From the NCBI GenBank assembly GCA_005223375.1, contig RXOD01004856.1, positions 1-17,715 on the forward strand: a stretch of DNA of 17,715 bases, in the 5' to 3' direction. A program made the position numbers and the translations under genes. Source of the stretch: Amoebophrya sp. AT5.2. Its lineage: Eukaryota > Sar > Dinophyceae > Syndiniales > Amoebophryaceae. Below the pieces are notes generated by a model, which worked only from the letters and a program-made list of their open reading frames with translations, was not told where the DNA came from and ran no database searches. Below are positions 1 to 9,260 of this stretch, piece by piece; the stretch's first letter is position 1; the number at the start of each line of letters is the position of its first letter.

Positions 1-2
1 TG

Positions 3-1361
3 CTGCTGGACCGGGGAGCGAGGAACAGCGTGGAGCTTTCTTGGGCGGTGCAGGACAAGCATCAACATCTCGAGATGGCGAAACTGCTGCTGGAGAAAGG
101 CGCCAGAGCGGAAGGATTGAGCTTGCGGGTCGCGCAGGAGCTGAGAAAAGTCGGCACTGGCGCCTCGCTGCTCTTGCCCTGTTTCGTGCGACATGCAAGC
201 CTCCCTGACGTACGGGAGTGCATAGAAGCGGAGTGTCTGGACATCAACGCAGAGATCCACTGGGGACATGAGACGCATCGCGTGATCAGCACATTTCGTG
301 ACTGTTTTGACTCGGTGATCGAGCTGATGGGGGAAGGGGCAAGATGTGGGAGCCTCGTTATTCGGGGGTCTAGTGCGCTCCAGAATTTTTCCAGGGACCG
401 CCAGAACGTGCACACCTCTCTCACTAACAAAGCGCTGTGCCGCAACGTGCAGGCCGCGTGCAAAATTCTGGAAGAGTTTAGCATAGGGCTCTCGCTCGAG
501 GAGTCTCCGTCGACATTGCTGGAGCTGGAAACGGAATTGAAGAGCAAGAACGTCCCCGACTCGTTCTGGCAGCAGGCGCAAGAGGCTAATAAAAGATCTT
601 GCAGCGGACGAGACGTGGCCGAGATACGGCGTGCGGTTATTCAAGCCTTCGACCGGTTTAAAAGGGATCTTGATGCGACTCCATCGCCTAGTCCCTTGGT
701 TACCTCTGGTCCTCAAGCCTTGGCACTGGTTTATCGGGCTCTTCGGGCTGCTCTCTCGGGGCGACCGGACTTCAATCTGCGTGCCGATGTCCTTTCTCCC
801 ATTGCGAGTGCGTTGCTGCAGACGCAATCTGAATATGGATGGAATAATCAAGCATGTGGACCGGGCTCGGTATCGATGGTACTCCAGGTACTAGAAGGTC
901 GTGTAGACGTGGACGCAGCTCCTAGCGTCGCTCCTCTGCAGGCTATGCTGACGGACATTGCGGGGTGGAAAAAGATGCTTCAGAAAACCATCAGAGCGGC
1001 GGAGTATCACGCTCTTGTCGCGGAGGCTCAGGCGCGCCTTTTGGAAATCTGTGACAGAGCGAAGCTTCAGGAGGTTTACGATTGCATCATCGACGGGGAT
1101 CACGCGACTTACTGCGTTAACAAGCTGCGCGGGCTGCTGTTCCAAGCTTTGACCAAAGAATTTGGTGACGACCTCGCGAAGCATCGGGCTGAAGCAGAAC
1201 ATGACAACACCCAGCTGTGGGGCTTGATACAGGACTTAGGAGACGTGGCTGAAATTTTTACACAGGTTTGTACGGCCCATATGGTGGAGGTGGTGGATCC
1301 TGTTAGTGTTAGCCCTCGTTATTCCACCGCAGGCGCAGAATCCGTGGCGGTAGCACACTAA
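3..1361 (+). CDS. Ankyrin-repeat protein, 5' end cut by window edge
   Basis: The frame is open from base 3 to a TAA at 1359-1361 (452 codons visible) and the start lies outside the window. The first residues are the end of one ankyrin repeat (LLDRGAR) followed by a second (ending EMAKLLLEKGARAEG), with the usual hydrophobic helix then a Gly turn. Ankyrin repeats are protein-protein binding modules, so this is probably the end of a repeat stack. The remaining ~410 residues are largely helical and mixed in charge, with no domain I recognise; a helical stretch rich in Ala, Glu and Leu occupies roughly residues 310-410. No signal peptide or membrane segment is visible, so a soluble cytosolic or nuclear scaffold is likely. 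No intron is needed in the visible part. Coding status is well supported by length and composition; the function beyond ankyrin binding is unknown. Confidence 0.8.
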   Translation: MLDRGARNSVELSWAVQDKHQHLEMAKLLLEKGARAEGLSLRVAQELRKVGTGASLLLPCFVRHASLPDVRECIEAECLDINAEIHWGHETHRVISTFRDCFDSVIELMGEGARCGSLVIRGSSALQNFSRDRQNVHTSLTNKALCRNVQAACKILEEFSIGLSLEESPSTLLELETELKSKNVPDSFWQQAQEANKRSCSGRDVAEIRRAVIQAFDRFKRDLDATPSPSPLVTSGPQALALVYRALRAALSGRPDFNLRADVLSPIASALLQTQSEYGWNNQACGPGSVSMVLQVLEGRVDVDAAPSVAPLQAMLTDIAGWKKMLQKTIRAAEYHALVAEAQARLLEICDRAKLQEVYDCIIDGDHATYCVNKLRGLLFQALTKEFGDDLAKHRAEAEHDNTQLWGLIQDLGDVAEIFTQVCTAHMVEVVDPVSVSPRYSTAGAESVAVAH

Positions 1362-2307
1362 GCAATTTGAATTTGAGTCACAGCTTCGTCCTTACTTCAT
1401 TCCAGCAGTTGAGCTCTGTTGATTGTGTGAGCGACTGACATCAATCTTTCGTGGGAAGACATTTATGATACTGCGTTTACCCAGTTGAGTCCGTATCGAC
1501 TCTCCTTCTTCACACTTGCTGAGTTACTATTGTCACACTTGTTTCACATAAACTTATAGTTTCTCATCCCATCTTGATATGAATCCAATGCTGCTGCAGG
1601 TGCGCGTGTGCCGCGACTGCGTGTTTTTTCCGGATGTTCGGTTGTCTTTTGCTTTGTTGAGGGAGAGTTGTAGTTCGGGCTCTCAATTTAAAGCAGCCTG
1701 GCCGTCTTATTTTTGTGAAACTACTAACTTAGCAAGAGAAAGAGGGACAGGGATGCTTCATGATTAATAAGGCCAGCCACCTGCAAAGCAAGCCAAAGCC
1801 ATCGTCCACACGCGATAAAACCTTCTACCTGGAAATGAAGCGCAGATGTCGTCTCTTCATTTTGTCGTGCTCGTGACCACAAAAGGCAAAAATAAAAAAA
1901 AGATTCACTTCGACGGCGTACAACTCGCTATCACATTACCTCGCTCCTCCATAAGATTTAGAGCGCTTGGGGCTTGTCCCCGGGAAGTGGCAAAAATGCA
2001 AGCGACTCTAGTACAGTAAGTATGTAGAAGGTAGCGGTAGGTAAGAACGGTAAGTTAGTTGTAAAAAGGAATCAAATATCGGATGTACTTTTCGTTTCCG
2101 AGGATATTAACAAATACAAAAACAAAAACAATATACCATCAGTATCAGGACTTGCTGCAGTATCAGGACTTGCAGCTGCATTGTTCAGGTCGACCCAAAC
2201 CCCAATCCCGAAAGTTGAGCGACAGGATAGAAAAAGACAACAAACGCCCAGCTTCCAAGAAGTGGCTGGCCCTATTCGCTTATCTTGACACGAGTGCTGG
2301 AAGTACA
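1362..2307. other. Intergenic region between ankyrin gene and H3-fold gene
   Basis: No convincing gene is visible. The stretch is more AT-rich than the flanking genes and has stops in all frames at short intervals. A 62-codon frame at 1579-1767 has no recognisable features. An A-rich run near 1888-1902 and pyrimidine-rich patches occur, but no clear promoter or poly(A) signal. The last part (2083-2307) is open in frame with the next gene and could be 5' leader or an N-terminal extension of it. Confidence 0.6.
2140..2175 (+). repeat. 18-bp tandem repeat, two copies
   Basis: Two adjacent 18-bp units (2140-2157 and 2158-2175) both begin CAGTATCAGGACTTGC and differ only near the end. They lie upstream of the preferred ATG of the H3-fold gene but are in frame with it. 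If the earlier ATG at 2083 is used, they encode two copies of a QYQDL-type peptide. The unit length is a multiple of three, so copy number could vary without breaking the frame. Confidence 0.7.
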
Positions 2308-5300
2308 ATGGAGGACAACAGTGGCCTTCTTCATCCGCCGCCGCCCGACGGCAAAAACGTCTCGACACGACCGTGTCCTAACGCGTCGGACCTACCCGCA
2401 GCGGCAGCTTCCGCCCCCCAGTCTGGCCTTCCTCGCCGCGATCCCCCACCAAAAAACCCCGACCAGCAGCTCCCGGAGGACGAGTCGTCGTCCAAACTTC
2501 CCCGACGTGATGAAGGTGGTCCTCACGTCGACTCGCGCGGCAGGAACCACCACGAACGGCAGGAACCACTACCACGAACGTCGGTGAACACCAGGCAGCT
2601 CGCGGTACCGGTCGTTGGGACCTACGGTGAGGAGGTGGGAGATCAGAAGAAGGGGGACAAGAAAAAGTTCGTAGAGGAGCAGGCGCAGGCGGGAAAGATC
2701 GGTGCGAACGGAGAACCGGTTGATGACGAAGATATCGACTCCGTGGTGGAGAATGTCAACGAGGAACTGGTCGCGGAACAACAGCAACAGCTTGCGCAGC
2801 ATGTAGCGGATGCGGACGGGGCGGTTCTGGCGGGTGCCGCACATCACGGGTCCGGTCCTCGCAGAAACTCATTCGGCCCCGGACCCGCCGGGGGGAACTT
2901 ATTCAACAAGGGTGAAAAGGCCAACCCCAACCCAAACGACAGCGACGGAGGTTCGCTGGCGGCGGAGTTCGAGAGCGTCTCCAGCCTGAACGCGTCCGGA
3001 ATGCAAACCGGTTCCGCGGTGGATATTTCGGCTGACCTCGAGTCGACGCCGGGAGGCAGCGGTTCGCGTTCGGCGAGTTGTGTGAACAAGAACAGCGGAT
3101 TGCTGGGAGGTTCAGCGGTGGGGCTCTTTAACGACACCGGGGGCACGACGTCGGCGCGAAGCATCATATCTGGAAAGGCGCGTCACGACTACACCGGCAT
3201 CGAGCCACACCCCATTACCGGTAGCTTCGCAGACGCGCTCCAAGAAAAGTATGGTCGTGTAGGAGCTGCAGCGGTGCTGGAAGTGGAAGTGGAGAAGGAA
3301 ACGAAAGGGGAAGGTGGAAAACCACTAAAGAAAACGTACCGGCAGGACAGAAAATCGAACAGTCGCGCCAGAAAGAACGATAAAAACGACCTTCTTCAGC
3401 AAGAAGTAGACGGGGACGAGAAGATTCCCGTGGAGAGCCTGCCTACGGCCGCGCGCAACCAAGGCGCGGTTGGGAAATCGATCAACAGGGAAACTGCCGG
3501 AGGTGGGGCAGCGGAGGCAGGGATTTTCGACGACTTCTTTCAGGACAAGAAGCCAGCCGGAGCCGACCACTTGTTTTCTGAGCCCGACAAGGCGTGGGAC
3601 GCCACTACGAAAGCTTCGACGAACGAAACAAACACCCTGGGAGGGTGGTGTTTGGATCCGGTAGACGCGATGGCGAAGGAGTTGGAGTCGCCGTCTTCCG
3701 CCGGTTCCGAGCGCGCGGCCCGGGCGGAGCGCCGAAGGCTACTGCGGGAGATGGGGGGCGATGTCAGCGAGTCGGATATCGATCTCGAGCCCGTTCGTGC
3801 GGCGTTTGCCGGACGGCAGAACGTTCTTCTGGGAGAAGATGAAGGCAATGTCGACCGCGGCGGCGGGGGCGGAGGTGCCGCCGTAGAACGTGACGCAGTA
3901 GCGGCGCAACTCGGCGCCAAAAGTTCCTACTTTCCGGCCAAGCCCGAGGCACAAGTCGCTGCGGGCTTTCCAGAAAATCTGCCTTCGATTCAAGTGTACA
4001 ACCCCGAGGACGAGAATATCAAGAGCATCGCAAAGAACGACGCCGGCAGCGACAGCGACAGCAGCGACATTTTCGGCAACAAGAAAAAAAAGAAACAAGA
4101 AAAAAAGAAAAGGAAGGGGAAGGAGAAGGATGCCGCGGTTAAGAAGAAAGATAGGAAGAAGGGCTCATTGGTCGTGGCAGGGGGAGGGCCGCGGCAACAT
4201 GGTGCGGATCATCTGCAGTTGGACGACGACATGGATGACCACGACTCGGCCACGAATTTCGGACCGACAGGGGACAAGAAAATGGATCTGGCCATGAATC
4301 GTCGGGGAAATCCAAAACGCAACGCGGCACTAAAGAAGGGAGGAAGTAGTTCCCCCTTCACGTCAAAGAACAAGGACGAGGTAGAAAGAAAACATTGATT
4401 TTTATTGAACTGCAAGTTGTACGTAGAAGCACGACGAGGTACACTAACACTGCTACTGACGGGAAGTTGTAACAAGAAAGAAGAAAAAGAAAGTAAAAGT
4501 ACTCTGCCAATCGTGCCGTGGTGTAGTACTATCTTTCTACTTCCAATCGATCAGGCCAAAATGCCCTCAGGTGCGCAAGCTGCAAGAGCAAGCCAACAAG
4601 ATTGACCGGCGAGCGATTCCCCTCTTCGACGGCCTTCAGCCTAAGGGCGGTCGCTTCGCGAAGATCGCAAAGCGTGACAATTTTCCCGACGACAAACTGG
4701 CCATTCAATGTGCACCGTTTCAGAGGATGGCAAAGGTTCTTTTTCACTGCAATTCTATTCATTGTATGTGCATCTGCATGTGGGAAAAAAAATAAAAAGT
4801 AGGTTTGCGGACGTGTGTCTGTGTATGCTTCCGCTTACAATCTATCAATCAAGCTATACGCTTTCTCTTACACTTCTGCGGGATCATGACTGTCGTGCGT
4901 GCAATGCCAATGACCACTATGAGCAAGGAGCGCCAGCTCCAGCAGCACCACACCGTGTAGATAGGATACTGTTTGATATTGTTTGATGGTGAATGGACCT
5001 GAAATGAAATAACGCTTCCCCACTGACACTGATTTCCAGGCCATTTTGCGGCACGTGGACAAGAACGGGCACGTGAAGCGGTTTGCACTGGGCGCGATGC
5101 TGACTCTGCAGGAGGCGACAGAAAGACACATGACCGGGCTATTCGAGGACTCCTGGGCCTGCGCAATACACGCAAAAAGAGTCACTGTCATGCCCCGGGA
5201 TATGCTGCTAGCGATGCGGCTGCGCGGTGACATTTGCAAGGGGTACATGGCCAAGAACAACCTGCAAATCGGAAAGGATTACAGTACCTCTTCGCTTTAT

Positions 5301-6234
5301 TTTGATCCATTTTCATTGATTGCTTCGTCGGTCCTAATTTTGCTTTTAGGTGCCGAGGATTCGAATGTAGGCGGGCCTGATGCTTCCTCCTGGGCGCTCG
5401 CTTTCGCATCTCCCATCTGGATTTGGAATTTACATTCTACAACAACGTCGGCAGCTGTTCCTGTTGAGCTGCGTTTATCTTCATGGCCCGCGCATCATCT
5501 AAACTTCTAGTGGCATTATAATTCACAATCACAGAGCACATGCTGACGATGGAAAAGCGTGAGGAGGAGCGCGCAAAACAGCTCCCGGGAGCGAGTTTTC
5601 TTCCTGAGAATTTGATGGCAGATTTGGACGACATGGACTACCCGCCGATGGAGGCTGATTACAAGCTGCTTGCGACAGGAGATAAACCGCTGAAACCGTT
5701 TGCGGGACTGGACGACGAAGACGACAACATGGGTTTGTTCGGCCTGCCGTCTGCGAGTGGGGCGTCTGGTGGTAGCAGTGTTGTGCTTAAGAACAGCGAG
5801 GTCTACGGCGCTGCAAAGGCGGTCGGTTTACCACATCATCCGGCGAGAGCAGGAGGTGCGAGCTATGATTTACTTCACGCCACCTTCGCAGTAGCTATTG
5901 TTAGTGCTGGAGCTGGCGTGTCCGTATGTGTACTAATAGTAACGCCGTGCTGGCAAATACAAACAGACAGCCATGGATTCGACGTGCACGTCACTGCTAC
6001 TTTCATTGAGATTTTTTGCTTCAGTTGCAGATTCCAAAAAAAGAACAAAACGCCATTAATTTTTACGTCACCGTCCTCGTCTTCCTCAACTCATCTTCAG
6101 ATATGCACTCCATGGGCGATCACCTGGGGAACGCACAAAACCTGGGTCACCACGTTCCCGGAGACCAGTACCAGTACATGCAAACCCCAGCAGGAGCGAC
6201 TACTATCGGCGCATGGCGCGTCAACAGCGAATGA
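2308..6234 (+). CDS. Giant divergent histone H3 (H3 fold with very long N-tail and C-extension)
   Basis: Proposed exons are 2308-4380, 4571-4735, 5040-5283, 5535-5855 and 6101-6234. They total 2937 nt, or 978 residues plus stop, with matching phases. Residues 1-691 are disordered, rich in Gly, Ser, Asp and Lys, with a short Ser/Asp block (SDSDSSD, near 581) and a lysine-rich run (about 592-618) that reads as a nuclear-localisation or DNA-binding patch. The histone fold follows at about residues 715-812: PFQRM, loop 1, LQEA, GLFED, CAIHAKRVTVMPRD and RLRGD match H3 helices 1-3. Relative to H3, loop 1 carries three extra residues, and the Gln68 and Thr107 positions are Ala and Ser. The Cys110, His113, Arg116 and Asp123 positions of the H3-H3' interface are kept. 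About 165 residues follow, including an acidic Met/Asp segment. It would act in chromatin, possibly at centromeres. The start is uncertain: an in-frame ATG at 2083 adds 75 residues. The H3 fold is near certain; joining the long first exon and the exact C-terminus are inferred. Confidence 0.65.
4381..4570 (+). other. Proposed intron 1 of the H3-fold gene
   Basis: The donor GAG|GTAGAA sits 18 bases before the stop that ends the long first reading frame. The acceptor CCCTCAG|GTGCGC opens the exon leading into the H3 fold. Both sides are phase 0. The exon after the acceptor has no in-frame ATG upstream before a stop at 4457, so it needs an upstream exon, and the long frame is the only good candidate. 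A CTAAC-type sequence occurs inside. This splice is what fuses the long tail to the histone fold. Confidence 0.6.
4736..5039 (+). other. Intron 2 of the H3-fold gene, inside helix 1 of the fold
   Basis: The donor is AAAG|GTTCTT and the acceptor is TTTCCAG|GCC, phase 0, 304 nt. Homology fixes the boundaries: PFQRMAK before the donor continues directly as AILRHVDK after the acceptor, matching the H3 order PFQRLVREI. A CACTGAC branch-point-like sequence lies about 15 bases before the acceptor. Intron 2 has stops in the exon frame. Confidence 0.85.
5284..5534 (+). other. Proposed intron 3 of the H3-fold gene
   Basis: The donor is TACA|GTACCT and the acceptor CACAG|AGCAC, phase 1, 251 nt, a size like the neighbouring introns. 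It joins the end of the histone fold (IGKDY) to the frame beginning HMLTMEKREEE. An alternative acceptor at 5348-5349 gives a 66-nt intron and a different short C-terminus ending at a stop at 5508-5510. Which is used cannot be told from sequence alone. Confidence 0.5.
5856..6100 (+). other. Proposed intron 4 of the H3-fold gene
   Basis: The donor is GGAG|GTGCGAG, a good U1 match, and the acceptor is CATCTTCAG|ATATG after a pyrimidine-rich tract, phase 1, 245 nt. Joining gives a Gly-Asp-Met-His junction and continues through GDQYQYMQTP to a stop at 6232-6234. The frame also stays open across the intron, but the peptide it gives there (Cys- and Phe-rich, poly-Ser) is unlike the exons. A frame to 6337 with acidic content (QEDVEMAPVTP) might be reached by a further small intron such as 6146-6227, so the C-terminus is not settled. 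Confidence 0.55.
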
Positions 6235-7468
6235 TATGGCGAGCACTCCGGCCTTGGGCGGGGTTTTCGGCGGGCAAGAGGATGTAGAAATGGCACCTGT
6301 TACGCCATCAACCGCGCAGAACCACCAGAAGGCGTAAGCAGTAGTGTCACTCTACTTCTATATGTATCTATTGAAGAAACTCTAACTCAAAATTGCAAAT
6401 GAAGAACAAGTACCGCCCGGGTCCGGCTCCGGGTGAAACTACAGGAAGCTGTGGTCGCTCCGAGGTATTTGAGGATGAGGACACAATTCAACTACAACTA
6501 CATGAGCAGGACCGATGGATAGTACAACTCAAATACAATCAAGTGAACTTTTACTTTGTGGCACGGACCACCTTAAATTTTGGGATAAACACGACACACA
6601 TTCATTTTCATTCTACTAGGACCGGCATGAGGGCGGAAATGCAAAGGGAAAGGAATTCCAATTTTATGATTTTGTTGGTGCTGGTTACGTTGCCTTGGAC
6701 AACGACCGCGCCAGTATTCTAACTATACATTTAAGCGTCACAGAAAGGCTTTTGTTATTTAGCTGGAAGTATCTCTGGCTCATGATGAACAGATTTTCGT
6801 GGTATGCGCACTCTGATCGTCAACTACCTTAGTTGGGCTGCTGAACCAGAAGTACTGTGCATGGCTCTTCCACTTCCCTGCACTGTATGAATGCAATCGA
6901 CGCAGTTGCAGAGAGAGACAAAGAAATTTACATTCAAAATTTTTACTGACTTGATGTGGCAGGCAATTAAGTAGGCTGCTATTGCGAGGGCGAGCTCTGT
7001 TTTTCTAGAAAACTAAACTTTTCGAACAGCACCAGCACCAGATCCAGAACTTACTAACTCTAACATCGACGTTTTCTAGGTAGTACGCCAGCGCCACCAC
7101 ACCACGACAGGCACAGGCTCAGCTTCATCAGGTCGAAGACGAGAAAGTCGATTTATGAGATTGAAGTTGAGCTCACCTTTCCGCTTTCCAGCAAGTGAAA
7201 GTGCTTCTCTGGGTGGAAGCACCCGACCTTCGCCCACGACAACTACGAAATAGTACAGGAGAACTGCACCTGGTGCCTCGACAATCTCTCCGCTTTGCCT
7301 ATGACAGATTTACCGTTGTTCTGCCTCCGTGGGGTGCTGGTATTACTTAACTACTAGCACGAGATGATCTGCAACTGCATCTGCTTCCGCTTCTGCGCGA
7401 GAAGATGATCTGCGGGCCCGGGAGCGAGTACCGTAAACCTTTCGTTACTCACGCCGTGTAGCGATAGC
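6235..7468. other. Intergenic region between H3-fold gene and methyltransferase-like gene
   Basis: No gene is supported. The first 100 bases stay open in one frame to 6337 and could belong to the H3-fold gene if another intron exists. A 109-codon frame at 6393-6722 has no recognisable domain and a composition that drifts to AT-rich in its second half; I treat it as chance. The rest has frequent stops. A GC-rich inverted pattern around 6416-6433 and CAC/CAG-rich patches near 7028-7115 are the only local structures. Confidence 0.55.
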
Positions 7469-8905
7469 ATGTCTGACGACGACGATCATGTACTTGCGCG
7501 CGGCATCCAGCGGGCGGAAGCGCTTATCCGTGCCAACCAAGAAGAGATCGATTGGGAACCCGAAAGGCATACTGTCAGGTCAGCACCGAGTGTGGCAAGT
7601 TGGAGTTCTGCTTCTGCGGCGGAGAGAGCGGGGGCGGGAAGTGCGGAGAAAGCCGCCAGCACATCTTCAGTTTCTCTCGAAGATATTCGAGAATGCGGTT
7701 CTGAATGGGAACTCCACGATGAGACGGTTCCAGCCACCTTCCGCATGTCGTACCGGACCCTCAAGGAGCCCGGTGGTTCGCATCTGCCGATTCTTTACGC
7801 AGCGTTGCGCTTCCTCCGCAAAAGAGCGCTAGTACAAGGGGGGGTATCTGCTGCGTCTTCTGGTCCGAGTAGCCGCTGTAGTAAAAATACAGGACGCGGC
7901 GCACGCGGCCGGCGGCGCGAAAAGAAAGGCCGTGCGTTGCGGATTCTCGAGCTCGGTGTGGGCGGCTTCTCCACGCGGTATTTGCGAGAAGAGCCGGCCG
8001 CCCACGTGCTCTCGCTGGAAGGCAACGCAACGTGGGCACGGATGCTCAGCCAAGCGCGGAATAATACCGACGGGAATCGGGGGATATTAGCACCACTGAC
8101 TGAGTCTGAGTCGTCCAGCAACAGCGCAGATTCAGTTTCAGAGGTAAGGTGGATCCTCGACCCCGCAATTTTCCTCAAACCTGGCCAACGAGGGTCCTCG
8201 CTGCAGGAGGAAATCATCGAAACCGTAGGGGACGATCATGGCGCGCAAGCGGCAATGCAGCCCACGGTGCAGCAGTGGATTGAGGCGGTCCAGGTGGCAC
8301 GGCCGCAAGAGGTGGACGGAGACGAAGAACAGCGGCTTGACGAGAACCGTGCGGCCCCGACAGGTGGAGGCAAGAAGTGGGACCTGTGTTTTGTGGACCA
8401 GATGGACTACAACGCCCGGCGGGAATCGGCGAAGGCGTTGCTGCAAGGCGATCGATGCGTCCTACTGGTGGCGCACGACACGGACGCATGGGACGCCTCG
8501 GAAGTGCAGGCAATGTGCCGGCAGTACGTCGAGATGTCTCCGCCGACGCGTTACCTACCGACCTGGTGGCGGGACGGGCCGAAGACCCTACTTTGCGTGC
8601 CACCAGCAACTGTGCCGGCGGACGCGGACAGGGTGATTGCTGCACCAGAAGAAGTGGACTCACCTTCAGTACGCCCCTCGACAATGACCACGTGCCTTCC
8701 GGACGAGATATTCGGGCGCGGGAATAGAACGTTTCTACCGGTGGAGGTGGTGCTTGCAGCGCACCCGGAGCGCGGCGCAGAAGGCATTTTGCGTGGGTCC
8801 GAACAGCTGTTTGGCGCTGGCGCGAAGCCGCTCGAGTACCACTCACTTAAAGTCAGTTACCGCCTGCAGACTAAGGGTTGTCGCGGCACCGCTTTAGCGC
8901 GCTAG
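7469..8905 (+). CDS. Class I methyltransferase-like protein with low-complexity inserts
   Basis: This is a single exon of 478 residues. The start is the only ATG after an in-frame TGA at 7406-7408. Three parts of a Rossmann-type SAM-binding fold are readable: RILELGVGGFSTRYL at about 158-172 (motif I, with acidic Glu161 and the Gly turn), VLSLEGN at about 180-186 (strand 2, acidic end that would bind the SAM ribose), and WDLCFVDQMDY at 304-314. These are followed by a strand ending VAHDT at about 334-338. The VD-x-M-DY then HDT order is typical of the Methyltransf_24-like group, where it reads as IDG-H and HDT. The catalytic core is split by a long Ser/Asn and Gln/Glu-rich insert (about 195-300). 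The N-terminus is acidic then Ala/Ser-rich, and the C-terminal 110 residues are unassigned. The substrate is unknown. The fold call is moderately sure; activity is not proven because motif I is short on glycines. Confidence 0.72.
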   Translation: MSDDDDHVLARGIQRAEALIRANQEEIDWEPERHTVRSAPSVASWSSASAAERAGAGSAEKAASTSSVSLEDIRECGSEWELHDETVPATFRMSYRTLKEPGGSHLPILYAALRFLRKRALVQGGVSAASSGPSSRCSKNTGRGARGRRREKKGRALRILELGVGGFSTRYLREEPAAHVLSLEGNATWARMLSQARNNTDGNRGILAPLTESESSSNSADSVSEVRWILDPAIFLKPGQRGSSLQEEIIETVGDDHGAQAAMQPTVQQWIEAVQVARPQEVDGDEEQRLDENRAAPTGGGKKWDLCFVDQMDYNARRESAKALLQGDRCVLLVAHDTDAWDASEVQAMCRQYVEMSPPTRYLPTWWRDGPKTLLCVPPATVPADADRVIAAPEEVDSPSVRPSTMTTCLPDEIFGRGNRTFLPVEVVLAAHPERGAEGILRGSEQLFGAGAKPLEYHSLKVSYRLQTKGCRGTALAR

Positions 8906-9260
8906 CAATATCGATAGAACATGGACATGCCGCACTTGGTCTCCCTCGCTGTTGAGTAAACAAGTAGATGGAGCCAGAGTAAAACGGTCGCCAATTCATT
9001 GAAATGGCGGAATGCGCTCTGAGTTGGCGGGCGCAGACACGAGAAAGTGCAGCTGCCACAGTGTCATTGGAGGATGGGTGAACAAGGATCTGGATCTGCA
9101 CGAGCTATCCTCCTTCATCTTTTCAACGCCTCAGCCGCACTGTTTCTGTTGCATGATGGATATACGATAGGAGCCCGTCGAGCCCTGGTAGCATCATTCA
9201 CATGTTGATGGAGATGATCTTCCTGTAAATAAACGGGCAAAGAGCGGAGCCGTTGTCAGG
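8906..9260. other. Intergenic gap between the two methyltransferase genes
   Basis: 355 bases with stops in all frames and no recognisable motif. The frame leading to the next gene is open from a TAG at 9189-9191 but holds no ATG before 9261, which fixes that gene's start. Confidence 0.6.

Noticed and set aside
1579..1767. 62-codon frame in the first intergenic region
   Set aside because: No motif and a length expected by chance.
4540..4575. Dinoflagellate spliced-leader relic (a CCAAAATG-like string near 4556)
   Set aside because: Only a few bases match the reverse complement of the leader as I know it; not enough to claim a relic, and it lies inside a proposed intron.
6393..6722. 109-codon plus-strand frame after the H3-fold gene
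   Set aside because: No domain, composition shifts to AT-rich noncoding style, and no splice partner found.
8214..8846. 210-codon minus-strand frame over the methyltransferase-like gene
   Set aside because: Arg/Pro/Ala-rich shadow of a GC-rich gene with no recognisable motif.
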